From positions 1 through 39,885 of the forward strand of contig JANXVE010000120.1 in NCBI GenBank assembly GCA_025351825.1: DNA of 39,885 bases, written 5' to 3'. Origin of the DNA: Chamaesiphon sp. 341R_metabat_111. Its GTDB lineage: Bacteria > Cyanobacteriota > Cyanobacteriia > Cyanobacteriales > Chamaesiphonaceae. The translations under genes were made by a program, and so were the position numbers. This document shows, piece by piece, positions 34,907-39,885 of the stretch. Under the pieces are notes generated by a model. It was not told the DNA's origin, searched no databases, and saw nothing but the letters and a program-made list of their open reading frames with translations. Positions within the stretch are counted from its first letter, which is position 1, and each line of letters begins with the position of its first letter.

Positions 34907-35176
34907 ATGGCTCATCGCTATCTACCAGAAACAACAGCACATGTGCGCGTCACCCAACACTCTTGGCAACTAAGCAAAGTTATCGGCGAAGTTAGTGCTG
35001 GTGAATTTTGCTGGGAATTTCAATGGCTCTGTCGCGAAGGACATTTTGAACTAATTGTCGAGCCATCCTTGGGGCGTGCGCTAATTCAAGATGCTTTGGG
35101 TAGATTCCTCAAGCAGTGGGATTATCAACTCGAAGCTGGCGGTGATTATGAATTTACTGTCAGAGCAAAATTTTAA
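34907..35176 (+). CDS. Conserved cyanobacterial small protein (DUF3146-like)
   Basis: An 89-residue soluble protein. It begins MAHRYLPETTAHVRVTQHSW and ends with PSLGRALIQDALGRFLKQ and GGDYEFTVRAKF, a pattern I associate from memory with the DUF3146 family of cyanobacteria; the label is not verified. Beta-rich with one helix. There is no signal peptide. The ATG at 34907 lacks a strong ribosome-binding site. It follows the Crp/Fnr gene by 79 bases on the same strand and may be in one transcript. No function is known to me. Confidence 0.75.
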   Translation: MAHRYLPETTAHVRVTQHSWQLSKVIGEVSAGEFCWEFQWLCREGHFELIVEPSLGRALIQDALGRFLKQWDYQLEAGGDYEFTVRAKF

Positions 35177-35292
35177 TTAAATTCTTAGCTGGCGAACATT
35201 TCGATCGCTAGTGGAGTCATAATGAGAATGTAACAATCAGATCGACACAGATCTTTGCTACATTTTGCACTCAAAGTTTTGTCTTATATTCT

Positions 35293-35769
35293 ATGAAAAA
35301 ATTAACTTTAACCGCCCTCACTACCGCCCTTTGCTCTGTCTCAATTGTTTCGGCTCACGTTGTTTCAGCAGTTGCCCAACAGCCCGCTGTCGCACCTGCC
35401 ACGGCACCTACAGCCGCACCAACAACAACACCTGGAACAACTCCGGCTGCGTCACCCACTCCTGCAAAAAATCCTCAAGCACAATTAATTGAGCAGCTAA
35501 AATTAACTAAAGATCAACAGCTTAAATTAGAAAAAGTCACCAAAAATTTCCGTCAAAAATACATTGCCGTATTTACTCCCAGTCAAAAAGAACAGCTTCG
35601 CACTGCAATGCAACAGGGCAAACAACCAGGTTTCACACTAACTACCGAGCAAGAAACTCAGCTCAAATCAATATTTGCTTCAGCCTCCGCCCAACGGGAT
35701 GAAATTTTCACCCCCGAACAAAAACGCAAAGTTCAAGAATTTAACAAGCAATACGCGCCCAAACGATAG
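35293..35769 (+). CDS. Secreted protein with Pro/Ala/Thr linker and helical domain
   Basis: A 158-residue exported protein. Residues 1-28 are a signal peptide (MKKLTLTALTTALCSVSIVS...AVAQ). Residues about 30-60 are a low-complexity linker of proline, alanine and threonine. The remainder is charged and helical with two similar segments, EQLKLTKDQQLKLEKVTKNF and GFTLTTEQETQLKSIFASA, a pattern like the LTxEQxxxL repeats of CpxP/Spy-type periplasmic proteins, so a chaperone or metal-stress role is conceivable but unproven. The plus-strand frame 35265-35492 over the same bases is a shadow. It stands alone between unrelated genes. Composition matches the neighbours. Confidence 0.78.
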   Translation: MKKLTLTALTTALCSVSIVSAHVVSAVAQQPAVAPATAPTAAPTTTPGTTPAASPTPAKNPQAQLIEQLKLTKDQQLKLEKVTKNFRQKYIAVFTPSQKEQLRTAMQQGKQPGFTLTTEQETQLKSIFASASAQRDEIFTPEQKRKVQEFNKQYAPKR

Positions 35770-35831
35770 TACTTAGTGGGTAGCGGGATGAAATTCTAGC
35801 GTTAGGCTGCAATTTTCCATCCCCTACCCTA

Positions 35832-36074
35832 TTACCACTGTAAAGATCCTGCTGTTTCACCTTGCGCCCTTTTCAACTCGGCATCTCGCTCGAACCATTG
35901 GGTAATTTGCTTCGGAGTGAGATCTTCGATTTTGACTTGTTCTTCCTGGGCGATTTGCTGTAGCAATCTCAACGAAGAGATCGTAATCCGCGCTAGGAAT
36001 TTCTCATGAGTAGACAGCATCGCTGTTTGTACATCTAGAGCTTCTGCTTGGGTTAAATACTTTTCATCAGTCAT
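35832..36074 (-). CDS. Small conserved-type protein downstream of sufR
   Basis: An 80-residue soluble, mostly helical and acidic protein: MTDEKYLTQAEALDVQTAML, then ITISSLRLLQQIAQEEQVKI and LTPKQITQWFERDAELKRAQ. I do not recognise a named family. It starts 12 bases after the sufR stop codon on the same strand, so it is almost certainly co-transcribed with sufR and may be linked to iron-sulfur metabolism. There is no cysteine, so it is not a cluster carrier. It has no signal peptide or membrane helix. Convergent with the secreted protein gene at 35293-35769. Confidence 0.75.
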   Translation of the reverse strand: MTDEKYLTQAEALDVQTAMLSTHEKFLARITISSLRLLQQIAQEEQVKIEDLTPKQITQWFERDAELKRAQGETAGSLQW

Positions 36075-36086
36075 TACTGTTAATCC

Positions 36087-36731
36087 CTAATTACTAATCA
36101 TCGAAATCAGATAACCGCACTGATGTTCGCCATCGACAATCCAGTGAGTGCGTTCTACATGGCAATCTGGCAACGCCGCTGCAAACATTTCTAGTTCGTG
36201 TCCACAGACAGCCGGAAAAGACGCTGCAACCTGAGAGATAGCACAGTTATGTTCGGTGAGGATGAATTTATCATTTCGATCGTCCACGGCATGATAGTCA
36301 GCCATATAACCCTCTTGGCGGCGTAATTCAACTAGCTTGGCAACTCGATCGATCAACACCCCATTTCCCAACTTCTCACGATAGTCAATGCTCTTTTTTT
36401 GCCAGTGGTGATGAAGCATCTTCGCTGCTTGCTCGTATCCCAGGTTCTCAACCAGGGTATCGAGAAACGAAATCGCAAACCTGTCGTACTGATTGGGAAA
36501 CCTGTCCCGCCCTTTTTGACTAAGCTGATAGATATGTTGGGGTCTACCTGTGCCCGAAGAAACTGACTGATAGGCAATTAAACCCTCCGTCTGTAAGTCT
36601 TTGAGATGACGACGCACAGCTTGGGGACTAATATCCATTACTGTGGCTAAGTCTTGAGCAATCGCTCGATCCTGTTTCAGAAGATATTCCAGGATATCCT
36701 GCTTGGTAGAAGTATGCTGCTCTGCGATCAT
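36087..36731 (-). CDS. sufR: SufR, iron-sulfur cluster-binding repressor of suf genes
   Basis: A DNA-binding repressor that senses iron-sulfur status and represses the sufBCDS operon and itself. The N-terminal helix-turn-helix is at about 9-70 (ILEYLLKQDRAIAQDLATVM, ISPQAVRRHLKDLQTEGLI, with the wing SSGTGRPQHIYQLS). Four cysteines at residues 163, 176, 190 and 205 form C-x12-C-x13-C-x14-C, the spacing described for SufR cluster binding. The 214-residue length fits. It is divergent from sufB, and the shared region has a perfect CAAC-N6-GTTG operator and an imperfect second one. A 60-bp inverted-repeat arm begins eight bases upstream of its ATG, so the transcript leader is unusual. The 80-residue gene follows in the same operon. 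Confidence 0.95.
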   Translation of the reverse strand: MIAEQHTSTKQDILEYLLKQDRAIAQDLATVMDISPQAVRRHLKDLQTEGLIAYQSVSSGTGRPQHIYQLSQKGRDRFPNQYDRFAISFLDTLVENLGYEQAAKMLHHHWQKKSIDYREKLGNGVLIDRVAKLVELRRQEGYMADYHAVDDRNDKFILTEHNCAISQVAASFPAVCGHELEMFAAALPDCHVERTHWIVDGEHQCGYLISMISN

Positions 36732-36738
36732 ATCAGTT

Positions 36739-36798
36739 TAAAATCCCCTCCCAGGAGGGGTGCCCGTAGGGTGGGGTGGGTAGATCTACGCACCAACT
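36739..36798 (-). repeat. Left arm of the 60-bp inverted repeat (half type B element)
   Basis: On the minus strand it reads AGTTGGTGCG...GGGGATTTTA and equals the right arm at 36946-37005 with two mismatches in 60. It starts eight bases from the sufR start codon, so it lies in the sufR leader. It carries the hairpin CCCCTCC/GGAGGGG. Confidence 0.88.
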
Positions 36799-36839
36799 CA
36801 AGTAGATATAAAACTTTTTAGTTAATTTAATGACTTTGA

Positions 36840-36853
36840 CAACAACTTAGTTG
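36840..36853. promoter_or_regulatory. SufR operator, perfect CAAC-N6-GTTG
   Basis: CAACAACTTAGTTG, an exact match to the published high-affinity SufR inverted repeat, inside a wider palindrome AACAACTTAGTTGTT. It lies in the sufR-sufB divergent region, as expected for control of both genes. Confidence 0.85.
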
Positions 36854-36879
36854 TTAAAGTATCTTAGAATATAGTTAAA

Positions 36880-36893
36880 CAATTAACCAGTTG
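36880..36893. promoter_or_regulatory. Second, imperfect SufR operator
   Basis: CAATTAACCAGTTG differs from CAAC-N6-GTTG by one base, within AACAA...TTGTT arms, exactly 40 bp from the first site. A second weaker site is also described in Synechocystis. Confidence 0.7.
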
Positions 36894-36945
36894 TTTTAAG
36901 TATATGATATTTTGTCTGCACTAGTGGACTTCATGCCTAGCTTTT

Positions 36946-37005
36946 ATAGTTGGTGCGGAGATTTACCCACCCCACCCTACGGGCACCCCTCCTGGGAGGG
37001 GATTT
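36946..37005 (+). repeat. Right arm of the 60-bp inverted repeat
   Basis: 58 of 60 bases match the reverse complement of 36739-36798. It lies in the sufB leader in the same sense as the left arm lies in the sufR leader, and is also the left half of the type B element at 36953-37063. Confidence 0.88.
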
Positions 37006-37063
37006 TACCCCAGACGAGGATCGAAAGCCCCCTTTACAAGGGGGTTGGGGGTAAAATCTCCGC
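36953..37063. mobile_element. Type B MITE-like element, copy 4, in the sufB leader
   Basis: Terminal inverted repeats GCGGAGATTTACCC and GGGTAAAATCTCCGC, with two inner hairpins (CCCCTCC/GGAGGGG and CCCCCTT/AAGGGGG). It separates the SufR operators from the sufB start codon by about 230 bases. No coding capacity. Confidence 0.82.
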
Positions 37064-37119
37064 AGCAGCACCAAATTAATATAATTCCATCCTTATTCTA
37101 GAGAGAACACAGGCGATCG

Positions 37120-38559
37120 ATGAGCACTATAGTACAAAACTTAGTTAATCAACCCTACAAGTACGGCTTTGTGACTGATATTGAATCAGACCAAATTCCT
37201 CGTGGTTTGAACGAGGACATCGTGCGGTTGATTTCATCCAAGAAGGATGAGCCAGAATTTTTGCTCAACTTTCGCCTGAGAGCCTATCGCCAGTGGCTGA
37301 AGATGACCGAGCCAACTTGGCCCCATGTGGACTATCCCACGATCGATTACAACGATATCATCTATTACTCCGCACCCAAACAAGCCGCCAAGAAATTGGA
37401 TAGTTTGGATGAAGTCGATCCTGTGTTGCTCGAAACCTTTGAGAAATTGGGGATTTCCCTCAATGAGCAAAAACGGTTGTCGAACGTCGCTGTCGATGCG
37501 GTATTTGATAGCGTCTCGATCGGCACCACCTTTAAGGCACAATTAGCCAAAGAAGGCGTGGTATTCTGCTCGATTTCCGAAGCTGTCAAAGAATATCCCG
37601 AACTAATCGAAAAATACTTGGGAAGTGTGATCCCGATCGCCGATAATTTCTTTGCAGCCTTAAACTCTGCCGTATTTAGCGACGGTTCCTTTGTCTACAT
37701 CCCTAAAGGCACCAAATGCCCGATGGATTTATCCACCTATTTCCGCATCAATACCGGAGATAGCGGACAATTCGAGCGGACACTCATCATCGCCGATGAA
37801 GGTGCTTCCGTTACCTACCTTGAAGGCTGTACCGCACCCGCATTCGATACCAATCAACTCCACGCCGCCGTCGTCGAATTGGTGGTGTTGGACAACGCCG
37901 AAATCAAATATTCCACCGTCCAAAACTGGTACGCTGGCGATGAAACGGGCAAAGGTGGCATCTACAACTTCGTCACCAAACGCGGCTTGTGTAAAGGTGT
38001 AAATTCCAAGATTTCGTGGACGCAAGTAGAAACAGGTTCGGCAATTACCTGGAAATATCCCAGTTGCGTCTTAGTAGGCGACAATTCCGTCGGTGAATTT
38101 TACTCAGTCGCGCTGACTAATAATCTCCAGCAAGCCGACACCGGAACTAAGATGATCCACGTTGGTAAAAATACCCGCAGTACGATTATTTCTAAAGGAA
38201 TTTCCGCCGGAAAATCAAAGAATAGCTATCGCGGTTTAGTCAAAATGAATCCAACCGCAAAAGGAGCGAGAAATTACTCCCAATGTGACTCGATGCTAAT
38301 TGGAGATCGAGCGCAGGCGAATACTTTCCCGTATATCCAAGTTCAGAATCAAACCGCTAAAGTCGAACACGAAGCCTCAACTTCTAAAATTGGTGAAGAT
38401 CAATTATTCTTCTTCGCTCAACGGGGAATTTCTCAAGAGGATGCAATTTCGATGATGATTAGTGGTTTCTGTAAGGATGTCTTCAATCAGTTACCGATGG
38501 AATTTGCAGTCGAAGCTGACAGACTTCTGAGTCTGAAGTTGGAAGGTACTGTGGGTTAA
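37120..38559 (+). CDS. sufB: SufB, iron-sulfur cluster scaffold subunit
   Basis: Part of the SufBCD scaffold that assembles Fe-S clusters, the main pathway for photosystem I clusters in cyanobacteria. The 479-residue length and sequence are typical: [20 protein letters not shown] near the start, then the long beta-helix with [20 protein letters not shown], and [20 protein letters not shown] before the conserved C-terminus ([19 protein letters not shown]). The cysteines and the EDQLFF region expected for cluster assembly are present. The start ATG at 37120 fits relatives. It is divergent from sufR. Unusually, sufC, sufD and sufS do not follow; a repeat hairpin and minus-strand ORF come next, so sufB seems to be separate from the rest of the operon. 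Confidence 0.97.
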   Translation: MSTIVQNLVNQPYKYGFVTDIESDQIPRGLNEDIVRLISSKKDEPEFLLNFRLRAYRQWLKMTEPTWPHVDYPTIDYNDIIYYSAPKQAAKKLDSLDEVDPVLLETFEKLGISLNEQKRLSNVAVDAVFDSVSIGTTFKAQLAKEGVVFCSISEAVKEYPELIEKYLGSVIPIADNFFAALNSAVFSDGSFVYIPKGTKCPMDLSTYFRINTGDSGQFERTLIIADEGASVTYLEGCTAPAFDTNQLHAAVVELVVLDNAEIKYSTVQNWYAGDETGKGGIYNFVTKRGLCKGVNSKISWTQVETGSAITWKYPSCVLVGDNSVGEFYSVALTNNLQQADTGTKMIHVGKNTRSTIISKGISAGKSKNSYRGLVKMNPTAKGARNYSQCDSMLIGDRAQANTFPYIQVQNQTAKVEHEASTSKIGEDQLFFFAQRGISQEDAISMMISGFCKDVFNQLPMEFAVEADRLLSLKLEGTVG

Positions 38560-38595
38560 TTAGAAACGCCTACGATTGAAATCGTGGCTAGTTTT

Positions 38596-38624
38596 GCAAA
38601 GTCCGCCTACGCGGACTGATTTGC
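38596..38624. terminator. Hairpin downstream of sufB
   Basis: GTCCGC-CTAC-GCGGAC core extended by GCAAA/TTTGC, 37 bases past the sufB stop, within a dispersed cyanobacterial repeat (preceding GATTGAAATCGTGGCTAG). It could end or stabilise the sufB transcript. There is no long T-run. Confidence 0.55.
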
Positions 38625-38732
38625 TAGACTGTAGACATTTAGAACGCTGAAAAACACAACTATAAATATGTTTTGCGACCGCTCTACCCACAGTTTTAGT
38701 CGTGCCGTCCCATTACAAAACTTCAACTGGGG

Positions 38733-38930
38733 TTACTTCTTCCATTTCTTACTTTCTTGAATACCACCAGCTATGCACAATGCCGCACCACCGAAACCAC
38801 AAACAATATTAAAAATTCTAGTTAAAGGTCCTGTCGATGGTTTTGAAGAGCTAATTGCCATGATAGCACCAAAAATTATTAGGTAATTTACTTGTGGTTT
38901 TTTGCCATGCTTGTCTACTTTCATCATCAA
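38733..38930 (-). CDS. Small putative membrane protein
   Basis: A 65-residue protein with two hydrophobic stretches, YLIIFGAIMAISSSK (about 16-29) and IFNIVCGFGGAALCIAGGI (about 39-58), and basic ends (MMMKVDKHGKKPQ and ESKKWKK). The hydrophobic pattern and positive-charge placement are sensible for a two-helix membrane protein. There is no clear ribosome-binding site, and the gene lies in repeat-rich DNA, so expression is uncertain. An overlapping longer frame (38851-39102) reads through a repeat and is rejected. No family recognised. Confidence 0.45.
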   Translation of the reverse strand: MMMKVDKHGKKPQVNYLIIFGAIMAISSSKPSTGPLTRIFNIVCGFGGAALCIAGGIQESKKWKK

Positions 38931-39027
38931 ACCGCCGATTCGTCAAAGTTGAGTTCCAATCTAGAGTACCCAAAAGCCATCTCAAATACTCAATCAACCC
39001 AAACGAAAGATATTTTTTGAATAGATC

Positions 39028-39113
39028 CGTAGGTTGGGTAGAGCGATAGCGAAACCCAACAAACACACCAACATCTTGGAAATGTTGGGTTTCGAGGCTC
39101 AACCCAACCTACG
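39028..39113. repeat. 86-bp inverted-repeat element of CGTAGGTTGGGT type
   Basis: Ends CGTAGGTTGGGTAGAG and GGCTCAACCCAACCTACG, with the inner pair CGAAACCCAACA/TGTTGGGTTTCG. I know this pattern as a dispersed cyanobacterial repeat. It lies between the small membrane ORF and the 39165 gene and is non-coding. Confidence 0.8.
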
Positions 39114-39164
39114 ATAAAAAATTTATCCGTTAATCAGGATAAGAGCTAAAACCATCTAAATATC

Positions 39165-39785
39165 ATGCCTTATAGTAGCTTCACAATTGAGGAGGTAGAA
39201 TCCAAGTTTAACCTAAACTTACAGACAGGTCATTTTTTACCAAATATAGAGCCGATTTCTCCTAGCTTGATGTTAGAGCAGTTTTTAAATATCACTTTGC
39301 CATTAGCTCGGGAAACTGGCTCGGAAAAGGCCAGATCGGAACTGATTATTTCACCGATTTTAGTAGAAGTCCGCACCTTAATGAATAATTCGATTAGTTT
39401 GTTTTCAGGGGAAGACTTTACAGTCGATCGAGAATTGGGTTTAAATGGTATTTGTGATTTCTTAATTAGTCGATCGCCCATTCAGTTTAAAATTAACGCA
39501 CCTGTAATAGCATTAGTTGAAGCTAAAAAAGGCGTACTAAAAGATGGCTGGGGTCAATGTATCGCCGAAATGGTAGCAGCACAGAGATTCAATCAGCTTC
39601 GACAACACTCGATCGAATTTATCTATGGCGTTGTTACCAGCGGTACTAATTGGCAATTTATCGAGATGAAAGGAAGTGATATTACGATCGATCCAGAAGA
39701 GTATTTCTTCCCGCCAATTGAACCATTGCTGGGTATTCTAAAATGGATGGCATCAAGAGAAGCGAAATTAGTAGATGATGATTGA
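39165..39785 (+). CDS. PD-(D/E)XK-like nuclease-fold protein
   Basis: A 206-residue soluble protein. The central part has SELIISPILVEVRTLMN, then LGLNGICDFLISRSP and VIALVEAKKGVLKDGWGQCI, a run of glutamate, aspartate and E-A-K in the order of PD-(D/E)XK nuclease folds: the catalytic acid would be D in CDFLI (about residue 102) and E-x-K in VEAKK (about 121-123). A C-terminal block IEFIYGVVTSGTNWQFI follows. Similar stand-alone proteins are frequent in cyanobacteria with no known function; there is no partner methylase here. It starts at an ATG at 39165 and ends before a probable Uma2 gene, which has a related fold. Confidence 0.72.
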   Translation: MPYSSFTIEEVESKFNLNLQTGHFLPNIEPISPSLMLEQFLNITLPLARETGSEKARSELIISPILVEVRTLMNNSISLFSGEDFTVDRELGLNGICDFLISRSPIQFKINAPVIALVEAKKGVLKDGWGQCIAEMVAAQRFNQLRQHSIEFIYGVVTSGTNWQFIEMKGSDITIDPEEYFFPPIEPLLGILKWMASREAKLVDDD

Positions 39786-39841
39786 ATTCGATCGATATCA
39801 AAATGTGGACAGTACCCACCTTACAAAATTAAAATTTTAAA

Positions 39842-39885
39842 ATGGTTGCGACACCCTTAAAAAATCTTACTTTAGAAAACTTTCT
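39842..39885 (+). CDS. Probable Uma2-family nuclease, 5' end only
   Basis: Only 14 codons are inside the window: MVATPLKNLTLENF. This reads like the start of Uma2-type (DUF820) proteins, which are PD-(D/E)XK-fold putative nucleases very numerous in cyanobacteria and often begin with a TLEEFLxLPET motif. The frame is open to the edge. There is no clear ribosome-binding site. The call depends on recognition of a short N-terminus and would need the next few hundred bases. Confidence 0.5.
   Translation, partial: MVATPLKNLTLENF

Noticed and set aside
38851-39102. 83-codon minus-strand frame
   Set aside because: Much of it is the CGTAGGTTGGGT repeat; it overlaps the more plausible 65-residue ORF.

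Overview
The window is cyanobacterial chromosome. The evidence is the gene content: a phytoene desaturase/phytoene synthase pair of the plant-cyanobacterial type, a CrtW ketolase, a high-light-inducible protein, SufR next to sufB, and murI with a solanesyl diphosphate synthase. The sequence is also saturated with CGATCG and HIP1-type GCGATCGC palindromes. The genus cannot be fixed from this; a Chamaesiphon-like genome would fit, but that is only an impression. I found no rRNA, tRNA, CRISPR array or transposase gene. The mobile DNA present is non-coding: small inverted-repeat (MITE-like) elements, some nested inside one another.

Layout. 1-4.0 kb: the 3' part of a PAS-histidine kinase, the ketolase crtW overlapping a small conserved gene, two unknown genes and an hli gene. 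4.1-8.1 kb: a hemerythrin-domain protein, small hypothetical genes, a HAD-like protein lacking its catalytic aspartate, a broken histidine kinase and two nested MITE clusters. 8.2-10.7 kb: crtP then crtB. 10.8-19.5 kb: a surface-polysaccharide island of six glycosyltransferase-like genes in mixed orientation plus an ABC-2 permease/ATPase export pair. 19.6-25.6 kb: a hypothetical gene, a zinc alcohol dehydrogenase, gcvT, and a two-gene unit of a TPR-AAA ATPase and a TPR membrane protein. 25.7-31.3 kb: a cell-wall and isoprenoid block on the minus strand (M23 peptidase, an AMIN-only protein, AmiC amidase, murI, sds). 31.7-34.8 kb: MOSC protein and glcD, divergent from a Crp/Fnr regulator. 34.9-39.9 kb: small genes, sufR divergent from sufB, then a PD-(D/E)XK-like protein and the first codons of a probable Uma2-family gene.

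How the genes fit together. crtP and crtB catalyse the first committed steps of carotenoid synthesis; crtW would add keto groups; sds makes the prenyl tail of plastoquinone. hli, hemerythrin and SufR/SufB fit a light, oxygen and iron-sulfur stress theme, though only sufR-sufB is a real regulatory unit here. The glycosyltransferases and ABC pair would build and export a polysaccharide; AmiC, MurI and the M23 peptidase act on peptidoglycan.

Most interesting observations: the two SufR-type operators sit inside a pair of 60-bp inverted repeats, so that sufR and sufB transcripts would carry the same leader element; one MITE family appears twice inserted at the hairpin tip of a second MITE family, once with a clear 11-bp target duplication; two glycosyltransferases share a C-terminal peptide kept at protein level but with diverged codons; an AMIN-only gene looks like a truncated tandem copy of amiC with its leader retained.
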